Below are positions 37,196-45,831 of a DNA stretch of 64,000 nucleotides, piece by piece (position 1 is the stretch's first letter; each line of letters opens with the position of its first letter). Under the pieces are notes generated by a model. That model searched no databases. It saw only the letters and a program-made list of their open reading frames with translations, and had not been told where the DNA came from. Position numbers and translations under genes: made by a program. The stretch lies in NCBI RefSeq assembly GCF_020297485.1, contig NZ_JAIWZC010000001.1, positions 5,084,001 through 5,148,000 of the forward strand, in the 5' to 3' direction. This DNA is from Enterocloster clostridioformis. GTDB lineage: Bacteria; Bacillota; Clostridia; Lachnospirales; Lachnospiraceae.

Positions 37196-38601
37196 TGGGA
37201 TTCTGGGAATGGATGGGATTTGAGAATCCGAGAGATTCTCCCAAAACAGAACAGCCGAAAGAGGGTCTGCCGCAGATCACGGATAATGTCCGCGATTCCG
37301 GGCAGACCTTTGTGTTTGGCCGTTCCAATGCCGGGGAGCAGGTGGATGAAAAAGCCGCCATGCAAATTCCGACCGTGTACGCCTGTGTCCGTCTGCTGGC
37401 AGAGTCCATTGCGGCACTTCCGCTGCATCTGTACCGGGTGACAGACAAAAACGGCAATAAGGAGAAGGCGCGAGATCATCCGCTGTACAAGATTTTGTAT
37501 CGGCAGCCCAACCCGGAAATGACATCCTTTGTCTTCTGGGAAACGATGATGACCCACCTGCTTCTCTGGGGAAACGCTTATGCGCAGATCGTCCGGGATG
37601 GCAAGAATACGGTGCTGGGTCTGTATCCGCTGATGCCGGAAAATGTCGAAGTGGACCGTGACGAGAGCGGAGAACTTTACTATATCTATCACGCTTACAC
37701 AGATGAAGTTCCGGGTGAGCAGAACAAAGACCTCTACTTTCGCCGGGATGAGATCTTCCATGTACCGGGTCTGGGCTTTAATGGTCTGATCGGCTTCTCG
37801 CCAATCGCCATGATGAAGAACAGCCTCGGTACTTCCATTGCGGTGGATAAGTACGGCTCGTCCTTCTTCAAAAACGGCGCACAGCCCAGCGGTGTGCTGG
37901 AACATCCCGGCGTTGTGAAAGACCCGAACCGTATTCGGGATAGCTGGGAAGCGGCTTATGGCGGTGCTTCCAATGCGCATCGTGTGGCAGTTCTGGAAGA
38001 GGGGATGTCCTACAAACCAATCTCTCTGCCGCCAGAGGACAGCCAGTTTTTGGAGACGAAGCAGTTTTCCGTGACGGAGATCTGCCGCATTTTCCGTGTG
38101 CCTCCGCATCTGGTGGCTGACCTGTCGAGAGCTACTTTTTCCAACATCGAATACCAGTCGCTGAACTTCGTGATGCATTCCCTGACCCCGTGGCTTGTCC
38201 GCATCGAGCAGGGCATCATCAAGGACCTGCTGCTGGAGGAGGAGCAGGATACCTACTTCCCGAAATTCAATGTGGACGGTCTGCTCCGAGGGGATTACCA
38301 GAGCCGGATGAACGGTTATGCGACCGGCATCAGCAACGGCTTCCTCTCTCCGAATGATGTGCATCGGCTCGAAAACATGGACCTGATCCCGGCAGAGGAG
38401 GGCGGTGACGACTACTATCTGAACGGCGGCTATGTGAAGCTGAGAGATGCAGGTGTGGCGCAGCAGAACAAAGCGGCCGCAGTCCAGCAGAATCAGCCCA
38501 AACAGACACAGCCGGAGGAGGAAGACCCGGAAGAAGAACCTGACAGCGATAACCGGCTGAGTGAGAGTAAGCCACGAAAAACAGGAAGGAGAACCCGATG
38601 A
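37195..38601 (+). CDS. Portal protein, HK97 family
   Basis: 468 aa. AAMQIPTVYACVRLLAESIA, SFVFWETMMTHLLLWGNAYA, GFSPIAMMKNSLGTSIAVDK, VTEICRIFRVPPHLVADLSR and NFVMHSLTPWLVRIEQGIIK are standard portal segments. The C-terminal 60 residues are a Gln/Pro/Glu-rich tail. It forms the dodecameric DNA entry ring. Overlaps the protease gene by four bases. Confidence 0.93.
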   Translation: MGFWEWMGFENPRDSPKTEQPKEGLPQITDNVRDSGQTFVFGRSNAGEQVDEKAAMQIPTVYACVRLLAESIAALPLHLYRVTDKNGNKEKARDHPLYKILYRQPNPEMTSFVFWETMMTHLLLWGNAYAQIVRDGKNTVLGLYPLMPENVEVDRDESGELYYIYHAYTDEVPGEQNKDLYFRRDEIFHVPGLGFNGLIGFSPIAMMKNSLGTSIAVDKYGSSFFKNGAQPSGVLEHPGVVKDPNRIRDSWEAAYGGASNAHRVAVLEEGMSYKPISLPPEDSQFLETKQFSVTEICRIFRVPPHLVADLSRATFSNIEYQSLNFVMHSLTPWLVRIEQGIIKDLLLEEEQDTYFPKFNVDGLLRGDYQSRMNGYATGISNGFLSPNDVHRLENMDLIPAEEGGDDYYLNGGYVKLRDAGVAQQNKAAAVQQNQPKQTQPEEEDPEEEPDSDNRLSESKPRKTGRRTR

Positions 38602-39497
38602 AGAAATTCTGGAACTGGATCAAAAACAGTGATGACACCAGAATCCTCCGGCTGGAAGGGCCCATCGACGAGGAATCTTTCTGGGGCGATGAAATTACGC
38701 CGCAGATGTTCCGGGATGAGCTGGAATCCGGTGAGGGGGATGTGACCGTCTGGATCAACTCTCCGGGCGGCAATGTGTTCGCCGCTGCTGAGATCTATAC
38801 CATGCTTAAGGACTACAAAGGTAGCATTACGGTCAAGATCGATGCGATTGCAGCTTCGGCGGCATCCGTTGTGGCAATGGCCGGTGATACCGTCCAGATG
38901 AGTCCTGTTGCCATGCTGATGATCCACGACCCCAGCACCGTTGCGATGGGCAACACCAAGGATATGGAGAAAGCCATCGAGGTGCTGAACGAAGTCAAGG
39001 AGAGCATCATCAATGCCTATGCTGCAAAGAGCGGTCTCAGCCATGCCCGTATTGCCAACCTCATGAGCAATGAGACATGGATGAATGCGAAGAAGGCGGT
39101 GGAGCTGGGCTTTGCAGACGAGATCCTCTTTGCAAAGAAAGAGGACGAGCCGGACAGTGACCCGGCAGACCCGGAGGATCCGGAAGAAGACCCCGACAGT
39201 GAACCGGGCGAGGGCGGAGAAAAGAAGCCGTTCCAGAAGGATACGGCAGGGCACCTTTTCTCCAGCCGTCAGATGGATCTAATCGTCCTGAACCGTCTGG
39301 GTGTGAAACCGGAAGATGTGGGCCAGAAACACACTGAGCCGAAGGAGCCACCTGCTGACCCGAAACCGTCCGCAGAGCCTACCCCTCCGGCAGAGCCGTC
39401 CGCTAATCCGGGACCTGTCCTTGACATGGACGGTAAGACCGAGGATGGCAGCATCCCCTACAATATCCTGATGAAACAGCTTGAGTGCATGAAGTGA
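38598..39497 (+). CDS. ClpP-like head maturation protease
   Basis: 299 aa, SD AAGGAG. VTVWINSPGGNVFAAAEIYT, AIAASAASVVAMAGDTVQMS with the nucleophile serine, and AMLMIHDPSTVAMGNTKDME with the catalytic histidine are ClpP signatures used in HK97-like heads. The C-terminal ~95 residues are Pro/Glu/Asp-rich and may act as scaffold. It trims the capsid N-terminus or scaffold during maturation. Confidence 0.9.
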   Translation: MKKFWNWIKNSDDTRILRLEGPIDEESFWGDEITPQMFRDELESGEGDVTVWINSPGGNVFAAAEIYTMLKDYKGSITVKIDAIAASAASVVAMAGDTVQMSPVAMLMIHDPSTVAMGNTKDMEKAIEVLNEVKESIINAYAAKSGLSHARIANLMSNETWMNAKKAVELGFADEILFAKKEDEPDSDPADPEDPEEDPDSEPGEGGEKKPFQKDTAGHLFSSRQMDLIVLNRLGVKPEDVGQKHTEPKEPPADPKPSAEPTPPAEPSANPGPVLDMDGKTEDGSIPYNILMKQLECMK

Positions 39498-39558
39498 TGT
39501 GCATTCAGGCTGTTTTTATATCCAATCAACCATCACAAATTTATGGAGGAAAAACACT

Positions 39559-40764
39559 ATGAGTAAGATTCTGGAACTGCGCACCAAGCGCAACACTCTC
39601 TGGGAGCAGACCAAGGACTTTCTGGAGAAGAACCGCGGCGAGAACGGTCTGGTAAAGGCTGAGGCCGTGGAGCAGTACAACAAGATGGCACAGGAGGTCA
39701 AGGACCTGGGTGCAGAGATCGAGCGTCTGGAGCAGCAGGCACAGATCGAGGCACAGCTGTCCGCACCGACTTCCAGCCCTGTCCACGCTGACCCGAAGAA
39801 CGGTGCCAAGAAGGATGTCAAGCCGACCGCCACTGCCGAGTATGCCGAGAACTTCTGGAACATGATCCGCAACCGTGGCCATTACGGCGAGGTTCGCAAT
39901 GCCCTGTCTGTGGGCGAGGACACCGAGGGCGGCTTTACCGTTCCCGATGAGTTCGAGAAGAAGCTGGTGGAGGCACTGGAGGAGAACAACATCTTCCGTG
40001 GCATGGCGACCGTCATCCGCACTAGCTCCGGCACCCGTAAGATCCCTATCGCAGAGGATACCGGTGAAGCCAGCTGGAACGATGAGGGCGAGGAGATCCC
40101 GGAGAGCGATACCACCTTCGGCCAGACCATGCTGTCTGCGTACAAGCTGGGCACTATGATCAAGATCTCCAATGAGCTTCTGAACGATTCCGCTTTCGAC
40201 CTCGCCACCTATATTGCCCGCCGTTTCGGTGTGCGTATGGGCAACGCAGAGGAGCGCGCCTTTATCACCGGTGACGGTGTGGGCAAGCCTCTGGGTCTGC
40301 TGGCTGAGACCGGCGGCGCCAAGGTCGGTGTGACCGCTGCCCAGAAGGATGCTGTGTCCTTTGATGAGATCTTCAAGCTCTACTATGCACTGAAGGCTCC
40401 GTACCGCAAGAAGGCACAGTTCCTCTGCAACGAAGCCCTGGTGCTGCAGCTGATGACCATCAAGGACAACAACGGCAACTATATCTGGAAGCCGGGTCTG
40501 GAGATCGGAAAGCCTGATACCCTGCTGAACCGTCCGCTGAAGACTTCCGCCTTCATGCCGGAGATCAAGGGTGGCAGCAAGGTCATGGCCTTTGGCGATT
40601 ACAGCTACTACTGGGTGGCTGACCGCCAGAACCGCACCTTCCGCCGTCTGAACGAGCTGTATGCCCGTACTGATCAGGTCGGTTTCCTGACCACCCAGCG
40701 TGTGGATGGCAAGCTGATCCTGCCGGAAGCTGTACAGCTTCTGCAGATGGCACCGCAGGGCTAA
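39559..40764 (+). CDS. Major capsid protein, HK97 family
   Basis: 401 aa from ATG 39559 after TGGAGG. Residues 1-110 are a charged coiled delta-domain (KRNTLWEQTKDFLEKNRGEN, AEIERLEQQAQIEAQLSA), probably removed by the protease. The rest shows the HK97 fold: EGGFTVPDEFEKKLVEALEE, SSGTRKIPIAEDTGEASWND, AERAFITGDG-type EERAFITGDGVGKPLGLL and DYSYYWVADRQNRTFRRLNE. Codons are strongly biased to GAG/CTG/ATC/ACC, as expected of a highly expressed gene. Confidence 0.94.
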   Translation: MSKILELRTKRNTLWEQTKDFLEKNRGENGLVKAEAVEQYNKMAQEVKDLGAEIERLEQQAQIEAQLSAPTSSPVHADPKNGAKKDVKPTATAEYAENFWNMIRNRGHYGEVRNALSVGEDTEGGFTVPDEFEKKLVEALEENNIFRGMATVIRTSSGTRKIPIAEDTGEASWNDEGEEIPESDTTFGQTMLSAYKLGTMIKISNELLNDSAFDLATYIARRFGVRMGNAEERAFITGDGVGKPLGLLAETGGAKVGVTAAQKDAVSFDEIFKLYYALKAPYRKKAQFLCNEALVLQLMTIKDNNGNYIWKPGLEIGKPDTLLNRPLKTSAFMPEIKGGSKVMAFGDYSYYWVADRQNRTFRRLNELYARTDQVGFLTTQRVDGKLILPEAVQLLQMAPQG

Positions 40765-40789
40765 AAAGCCCGGAAAGGAGGAGCCGGTT

Positions 40790-41128
40790 ATGGCACTGAT
40801 CCCGCTTTACGAAGCGAAGACCTATCTCCGCGTGGACAGCAGTGATGAGGATGCCCTGATCGGCATCCTTTTATCTTCTGCGGAGCAGATGTGCAAGGAC
40901 GTGGGCCGTCTATCGGAAGACCAGTGGGAGGCAGTCAATGCCGCTGACCGGGATGCCGAGAACGGAGTACAGCCCACAAGGGAACTGGAAGCCCTGCGCA
41001 GCACCTGCCGTGTGGCGATTCTGTATGCATTGGGATATCTCTATGAGCACCGGGACGAAGCTGACCATCACCAGCTGATGTTGACGCTTCGTTCCATTTT
41101 GTTTGCTGTGAGGGAGGGTGTGTTCTGA
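40790..41128 (+). CDS. Head-tail connector (gp6-like)
   Basis: 112 aa, SD AAAGGAGGAG. LYEAKTYLRVDSSDEDALIG, LLSSAEQMCKDVGR and RVAILYALGYLYEHRDEADH match the gp6/DNA-packaging connector family. Forms the ring below the portal. Shares one base with the next gene. Confidence 0.88.
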   Translation: MALIPLYEAKTYLRVDSSDEDALIGILLSSAEQMCKDVGRLSEDQWEAVNAADRDAENGVQPTRELEALRSTCRVAILYALGYLYEHRDEADHHQLMLTLRSILFAVREGVF

Positions 41129-41484
41129 TGATCGAGAAACTGAATGAGCGGATCACGATCGAGAAAAGTACGGTCGTGACCGATAAGGTCGGAAACCATC
41201 GGAACACATGTGAGGAATATTTCACCTGCTTTGCCTACGCTTCGACCTATCAGGCGCAGGAAGAAGAGGGTGAGATCACAGCCGAACAGAAGAGCGTGGT
41301 GTTTACGGTGCGCTGGTGCAGTGAGACGAGAGGCCTTACTTCCACGGGCTATCGCATTCGTTTCCGGGAGCAGCTCTACGACATTGAGAGCATCGACCCG
41401 ATGAATTTCCAGAAGAAAACGCTGAAGATTCATTGCCGTTTGGAAAGGAGGCAGCCGGATGAGCAGAACCGTCAGTATCGATGA
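41128..41484 (+). CDS. Head closure / head-tail adaptor protein
   Basis: 118 aa. IEKLNERITIEKSTVVTDKV, GNHRNTCEEYFTCFAYASTY, VRWCSETRGLTSTGYRIRFR and YDIESIDPMNFQKKTLKIHC match the SPP1 gp16-type adaptor family. Closes the filled head for tail joining. Overlaps the next gene by 26 bases, a usual arrangement here. Confidence 0.88.
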   Translation: MIEKLNERITIEKSTVVTDKVGNHRNTCEEYFTCFAYASTYQAQEEEGEITAEQKSVVFTVRWCSETRGLTSTGYRIRFREQLYDIESIDPMNFQKKTLKIHCRLERRQPDEQNRQYR

Positions 41485-41836
41485 GATGGCAGATGTCATC
41501 AATGAGGGCTTGAAAGAGTATGCGACCCTTGCCTCCACCGAGGTCAAGAAAGCTGTCCGTAAATCTGCGAAAACGGTCAAAGACCAGATTTCAGCTAATG
41601 CACCGTCCAGAACAGGTGCGTACAAAGGGAGCTGGGTGGCTACCAAACAGTCGGAGTCCAGCCAGAGCCTTCAGATGGTGGTGCATTCCAAGAACCGCTA
41701 CCAGCTGGCGCATCTGCTGGAAAAAGGTCACGCCAAGCGCGGCGGTGGCCGGGTGGCAGGAAGACCGCATATTGCTCCGGCGGAGCAGGCTGGTATCGAG
41801 CAGCTCCAATCCCTGATCGAAAAGGCATTGAAATAA
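41459..41836 (+). CDS. HK97 gp10-family tail-joining protein
   Basis: 125 aa, SD GGAAAGGAGG. KAVRKSAKTVKDQISANAPS, RTGAYKGSWVATKQSESSQS, LAHLLEKGHAKRGGGRVAGR and PHIAPAEQAGIEQL are the gp10 signatures (GxYxxSW, LExGHAxRxGGRVxxxPHI). Connects head completion proteins to the tail tube. Confidence 0.92.
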   Translation: MSRTVSIDEMADVINEGLKEYATLASTEVKKAVRKSAKTVKDQISANAPSRTGAYKGSWVATKQSESSQSLQMVVHSKNRYQLAHLLEKGHAKRGGGRVAGRPHIAPAEQAGIEQLQSLIEKALK

Positions 41837-41848
41837 GAGGAGAACCCC

Positions 41849-42166
41849 ATGACCCACGAAGAAGTAAAAGCTCTGGTGGAGGAGATGGGGCTTCCCTATG
41901 CGTATGACCATTTCGCAGAAGGGGAGAGCCCTGATCCACCGTTTATCTGCTTCCTGTATCCCAAGGCTGAGAACTTCGGTGCGGACAACCTTGTGTACCA
42001 CCATTTCAACCGGCTGGACATCGAGGTGTACACCGATTATAAAGACCCGGATATGGAAGCAACTATTGAAGAAGTCCTGACCGCACACGAACTCTACTAT
42101 GAGAAAAGCGAGGTCTGGATCGAAACCGAAAAAATGTATGAAGTCCTGTATGAGCTGACCGTGTGA
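41849..42166 (+). CDS. Tail terminator / completion protein
   Basis: 105 aa, SD AAGAGGAG. GLPYAYDHFAEGESPDPPFI, CFLYPKAENFGADNLVYHHF and RLDIEVYTDYKDPDMEATIE are typical of the small tail completion proteins that follow gp10 in Firmicutes siphophages. Caps the tail tube. Confidence 0.85.
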   Translation: MTHEEVKALVEEMGLPYAYDHFAEGESPDPPFICFLYPKAENFGADNLVYHHFNRLDIEVYTDYKDPDMEATIEEVLTAHELYYEKSEVWIETEKMYEVLYELTV

Positions 42167-42200
42167 TGCTCATGCAGGGTATTTTTATGGGAGGAACACT

Positions 42201-42815
42201 ATGTCGAAGAAAAGCAATAAGGTCAAATTTGGCCTGAAAAACTGCCACTATGCAAAGGCAACCTTTGACGAAGATGGCAGTGTCACCTATGCGAAGCCGG
42301 TCCGCATCCCCGGTGCAGTCAGTCTTTCTATGGATGCCAATGGCGAGATCGAGCCGTTCTATGCGGACAATATCGCCTACTATGTCGTGAATAACAACTC
42401 CGGCTACGAGGGTGATCTGGAGATTGCGCTGATCCCGGAGAGTTTCCTCACGGACATCATGCACGAGGAACTGGATGGCAATGGCGTGCTTGCTGAGAAC
42501 GCCAATGTGGAATTGGAGCATTTTGCTTTCCTGTTCGAGTTCGATGGCGACCAGCGCCACATCCGTCATGTGCTGTACAACTGTGTGGCAAGCCGTCCGT
42601 CCATCGAGGGTGAGACCAATGAGGACAGCAAGGAAGTCAAGACGGACACCCTGAACCTGCAGGCAACCCCTCTGGCAAATGGTTATGTCAAGGCAAAGAC
42701 CGGTACCAACACCACCGATGATGTCTATAACAAGTGGTACGATGCGGTCTATGAGCCGCAGGCGGAAGCTGTGGACACCGAAGACACCAGTCAAACTGAG
42801 GAGCCGCAGGGCTAA
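42201..42815 (+). CDS. Major tail protein
   Basis: 204 aa, SD GGGAGG. KVKFGLKNCHYAKATFDEDG, PVRIPGAVSLSMDANGEIEP and NSGYEGDLEIALIPESFLTD fit the phi13/TP901-type major tail tube family. The last ~20 residues are acidic. Position between the terminator and the tail chaperones is canonical. A UUCG hairpin follows the gene. Confidence 0.92.
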   Translation: MSKKSNKVKFGLKNCHYAKATFDEDGSVTYAKPVRIPGAVSLSMDANGEIEPFYADNIAYYVVNNNSGYEGDLEIALIPESFLTDIMHEELDGNGVLAENANVELEHFAFLFEFDGDQRHIRHVLYNCVASRPSIEGETNEDSKEVKTDTLNLQATPLANGYVKAKTGTNTTDDVYNKWYDAVYEPQAEAVDTEDTSQTEEPQG

Positions 42816-42831
42816 GTGACCGACACACACT

Positions 42832-42849
42832 GCAGGGCTTCGGCTCTGC
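42832..42849 (+). terminator. UUCG hairpin, left copy
   Basis: GCAGGGC-TTCG-GCTCTGC, 17 bases after the major tail stop. The same 18 bases occur at 43721-43738, so copies flank the prohibitin-like gene. Followed by TTACATTATT rather than a T-run, so partial termination or message processing is likely. Confidence 0.65.
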
Positions 42850-42877
42850 TTACATTATTATAAAGAGGTATATGATT

Positions 42878-43705
42878 ATGAAGAGGATTTTTCCCGTGTT
42901 TGCAGTGATCATCGTTCTGGTGCTGTCTGTCTGCTCGTTCCACATCATCCCCACCGGATACACGGGCGTGAAGACCAGCTTTGGCCAGATCCAGGAGACC
43001 ACCATCCAGAGTGGCAAGCTCAATTTCTGCATTCCTTTTGTGCAGAGCATCCACAAGGTCAACAACAAGCAGCAGGATAAGCATATCGAGGCACAGGTCT
43101 GGGGCGAAGCCTCCGACAAGACGCCTGTGTATGCCGCTGATGTGATCGTGACCTATCAGGTGCTTCCTGAGAAGAGTGCATGGCTGTATGCGAATGTGTC
43201 TGACATCAAGAATCTGGTCGGTGACGAGCTGGTGGCATCTGCCATCAAGTCTGCAATGGCTGAACTTGGTCCCAAAGAGGTAACCAACCGCACCAAGATC
43301 GAACCTCTGGCACAGCAGAAGCTGGCAGAGTCCCTTGTGCAGAAATATGGTGAGGATGTTGTGTTCGTAAACAAGGTCGTCGTCAACGACATGAATTTCG
43401 AGGATGCCTACAACGAAGCCATCCAGCAGAAGTCCATTGCACAGCAGAACGCAGATAAGCAGAAGATCGAGAATGAAGCGGCCATTGCCAAGGCAGAAGC
43501 GGATAAGCAGGTGGCGATCACCAATGCAGAGGCGGAAGCACAGAAAACTTCCATCGCTGCAGACGCACAGGCGGATGCAAACCGCAAACTGGCAGAAAGC
43601 CTGTCCGATACGCTGATCGAGTACCAGAAGATACAGAAGTGGGATGGAAAGCTGCCGACTGTGAGCGGCGGTAATGCACTGGTCAGCATTGACCCGGCAG
43701 AGTAA
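42878..43705 (+). CDS. SPFH/prohibitin-like membrane protein inserted in the tail operon
   Basis: 275 aa from ATG 42878, nine bases after AAAGAGG (42872 is too close). One N-terminal membrane segment (RIFPVFAVIIVLVLSVCSFH) then IIPTGYTGVKTSFGQIQETT, the start of a prohibitin/HflK-C (SPFH) domain, ADVIVTYQVLPEKSAWLYAN, and a long coiled helix NADKQKIENEAAIAKAEADK. SPFH proteins form membrane rings, often around the FtsH protease. No tail role is known. It may modulate host FtsH, alter the membrane during lysogeny or exclude other phages; all inference. Flanking identical hairpins suggest it is an inserted cassette. Confidence 0.88.
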   Translation: MKRIFPVFAVIIVLVLSVCSFHIIPTGYTGVKTSFGQIQETTIQSGKLNFCIPFVQSIHKVNNKQQDKHIEAQVWGEASDKTPVYAADVIVTYQVLPEKSAWLYANVSDIKNLVGDELVASAIKSAMAELGPKEVTNRTKIEPLAQQKLAESLVQKYGEDVVFVNKVVVNDMNFEDAYNEAIQQKSIAQQNADKQKIENEAAIAKAEADKQVAITNAEAEAQKTSIAADAQADANRKLAESLSDTLIEYQKIQKWDGKLPTVSGGNALVSIDPAE

Positions 43706-43720
43706 GAAACACGATATACG

Positions 43721-43738
43721 GCAGGGCTTCGGCTCTGC
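43721..43738 (+). terminator. UUCG hairpin, right copy
   Basis: GCAGGGC-TTCG-GCTCTGC, identical to 42832-42849, followed by CAATTTTACATG. Precedes the tail chaperone gene. Confidence 0.65.
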
Positions 43739-43771
43739 CAATTTTACATGAAATTTTGGAGGATTACGATT

Positions 43772-44152
43772 ATGGCAGTTACAAAGAAAATCGAGATCGA
43801 TGGCAAGGAAGTCACCTTTAAGGCAAGTGCCGCTGTACCCCGCCTGTACCGCATCAAGTTCGGCCGTGACATTTACAAAGACTTGCGCCAGCTGGAAAAG
43901 AGCGTAGGGAAGAACGATGAGGACAATTCCAACCTCGACCTTTTCAGTCTGGAGATGTTCGAGGACCTGGCATGGTTGATGGCCCGTCATGCTGACCCTG
44001 CGAATGTGCCAGACAGCCCGGAGGAGTTCCTGGACCAGTTCAACACCTTCTCCATCTACCAGATCCTGCCCCAGCTGATCGAACTGTGGGGCCTGAATGT
44101 GCAGACGGAGGTGGAATCCAGAAAAAACCTCGAAAAAGTGAGCGGGAAATGA
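43772..44152 (+). CDS. Tail assembly chaperone (G component)
   Basis: 126 aa from ATG 43772, after TTGGAGG. IEIDGKEVTFKASAAVPRLY, RIKFGRDIYKDLRQLEKSVG, FEDLAWLMARHADPANVPDS and SIYQILPQLIELWGLNVQTE are the typical Firmicutes tail chaperone pattern. It keeps the tape measure protein soluble and scaffolds tail tube assembly. The 3-prime end contains a slippery heptamer, A AAA AAC, for production of the longer G-T form. Confidence 0.9.
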   Translation: MAVTKKIEIDGKEVTFKASAAVPRLYRIKFGRDIYKDLRQLEKSVGKNDEDNSNLDLFSLEMFEDLAWLMARHADPANVPDSPEEFLDQFNTFSIYQILPQLIELWGLNVQTEVESRKNLEKVSGK

Positions 44153-44313
44153 CCACCCCGCTCTTTCTGCTGCGCTGTGTACAGCTCGGTATCAGCATTG
44201 CCGACCTCGACCTGCTGACCATCGGGTTGGTCAATGATATGTTCACGGAGCGGCAGAATGACGACTATTCGTACAAAGAGCTGGCAAGTCAGTCGGACTT
44301 CGATCGATTCTAA
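44122..44313 (+). CDS. Tail chaperone T extension made by -1 frameshift
   Basis: At 44122-44128 the G frame reads agA AAA AAC, the classical X XXY YYZ slip site. Shifting back one base gives KKPRKSERE and then MTTPLFLLRCVQLGISIADL, DLLTIGLVNDMFTERQNDDY and KELASQSDFDRF, the conserved T domain. An ATG at 44149 overlapping the G stop (ATGA) could also start a free T protein. The G-T fusion normally has 126 + ~55 residues. Confidence 0.85.
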   Translation, partial: KKPRKSEREMTTPLFLLRCVQLGISIADLDLLTIGLVNDMFTERQNDDYSYKELASQSDFDRF

Positions 44314-44331
44314 AGGTTCGACTTATTTTAC

Positions 44332-44360
44332 TTGACTTTGCAGACTATCTGATTTATTAT
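44332..44360 (+). promoter_or_regulatory. Promoter of the inserted ATPase gene
   Basis: TTGACT, 17 bp, TATTAT: near-consensus and in AT-rich DNA, unlike the surrounding tail operon. Suggests independent expression of the ATPase, including in the lysogen. Confidence 0.8.
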
Positions 44361-44400
44361 ACTCGTAAAGAAGTAACTTACGAGTTACTAACTCACGAGT
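44361..44400 (+). promoter_or_regulatory. Three ACGAGT-type repeats after the promoter
   Basis: ACTCGT at 44361-44366 (reverse orientation), ACGAGT at 44380-44385 and 44395-44400, each next to TTA or TCA. Located at +1 and just before the SD, a position for an operator array or stem-loop that represses the ATPase gene. Confidence 0.6.
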
Positions 44401-44421
44401 ATAATTATTGGAGGTGAGCAG

Positions 44422-45819
44422 ATGAGTCAATTCTATTGCCGTGAGGATGAGCTGCGGAAACTGAATAAACGGTATGCAGGTGATAAGTTTGAGTGCATTG
44501 TCATCTACGGCAGACGGCGTGTTGGTAAAACGGCACTGATCAACGAGTTCTGCAAAGATAAGCCTACCATTTTCTTTTCTGCATTGAACACGACAGGAAA
44601 GGAAAATCTGGAAGCTCTCTCAAAGTCGATTATGAGTTTTGAGCGGCCGGATATGGAGTCTGCACCGGAGTTCAGGTCCTATGATGCAGCTTTGGATGAG
44701 CTGACAGCACTTTCAAAGGAAAAGAGGATTGTCTTTGTCATTGATGAGTATCCTTATCTTGCAAAAGCAAAACCAGCTATTTCAGCGATGCTGCAGCACA
44801 TCATCGACCACAAATGGACAGAGTCCAAGATGTACCTGATTCTTTGCGGCTCCTCTATGAGCTTCATGGAGAGTCAGGTGCTTGGAAAGGAAAGTCCGTT
44901 GTATGGCAGACGTACTGGCCAGTTTAAGATTGAGCCGCTAGACTATAAAGAAACCGCTGTGTTCCACCCAAATCTGTCTGCAGAAGACAATTCCCTGATT
45001 TATGGAATCACGGGAGGAGTTCCCCACTATATCAATAAGTTGGATGTGCGAGATAGTGTGGATGAAGCTCTGTTGGATAATTTCTTTGACCGCTCCAGCT
45101 ATCTGTATGAGGAACCGGGGAACTTACTGAAGCAGGAACTCCGGGAGCCGGCCATTTATAATGCAATCATTAAAGCGATTGCAGAAGGTGCTTCCCGAAT
45201 GAACGATATCAAGATGAAGGTTGGCGAGGAAAACTCGGTCGTATCGAAGTACCTGAAAACGCTGATCGACCTTGGCATTGCGAAGAAAGAAACACCGATT
45301 ACAGAAAAACCGGGTAAGAAAACCATCTATCTGCTGGCTGATAACTTCTTCCGTTTCTGGTATCGGTTTGTGCCAATCAATATGAGTGCCATTGACTCTG
45401 GCAGAATTGCAAAGACCTATCCACACGCTGTAAAGCAGTATCTTCCTGATTACATGGGTCTAATTTATGAGAAGATGTGTCAGGATTACCTGCTCTATTA
45501 TTCGGATAGCCTTCCTATTGAGCTGAGTGAAATCGGCCAGTGGTGGGGGACAGACCCGAAGAAGAAAAAGCAGATACAGATTGATATCGTCGGAACTCCT
45601 GTTGAGGGCAAAGACTATATCATCGGTTCATGCAAATACCGGAATGAGAAAATCGGTGTGGATGAACTCGATTTGATTCGGGATTATGCCTCAGTTTTTG
45701 GAAAGGGCAACAACTATCACTACTATATCTTCTCGAAAGGCGGATTCACAGATGGACTTCTTCAGGCACAAGAGCGAGGTGAAGTTCGGCTGATAACGCT
45801 GGAAGACCTTTACAAGTAA
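44422..45819 (+). CDS. AAA ATPase with DUF234-type C-terminus, cargo gene in the tail operon
   Basis: 465 aa, SD TTGGAGGTG. FYCREDELRKLNKRYAGDKF, IVIYGRRRVGKTALINEFCK (Walker A) near residue 30, RIVFVIDEYPYLAKAKPAIS (Walker B) near 108, ILCGSSMSFMESQVLGKESP, then a winged-helix region (KVGEENSVVSKYLKTLIDLG) and a nuclease-like DUF234 end (KQIQIDIVGTPVEGKDYIIG, SCKYRNEKIGVDELDLIR). This archaeal-type ATPase family is common in gut anaerobes and mobile DNA, function unproved; a defence or selfish role is plausible. It separates the tail chaperone from the tape measure gene and has its own promoter and terminator. Confidence 0.9.
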   Translation: MSQFYCREDELRKLNKRYAGDKFECIVIYGRRRVGKTALINEFCKDKPTIFFSALNTTGKENLEALSKSIMSFERPDMESAPEFRSYDAALDELTALSKEKRIVFVIDEYPYLAKAKPAISAMLQHIIDHKWTESKMYLILCGSSMSFMESQVLGKESPLYGRRTGQFKIEPLDYKETAVFHPNLSAEDNSLIYGITGGVPHYINKLDVRDSVDEALLDNFFDRSSYLYEEPGNLLKQELREPAIYNAIIKAIAEGASRMNDIKMKVGEENSVVSKYLKTLIDLGIAKKETPITEKPGKKTIYLLADNFFRFWYRFVPINMSAIDSGRIAKTYPHAVKQYLPDYMGLIYEKMCQDYLLYYSDSLPIELSEIGQWWGTDPKKKKQIQIDIVGTPVEGKDYIIGSCKYRNEKIGVDELDLIRDYASVFGKGNNYHYYIFSKGGFTDGLLQAQERGEVRLITLEDLYK

Positions 45820-45831
45820 AAATTCTAATCA

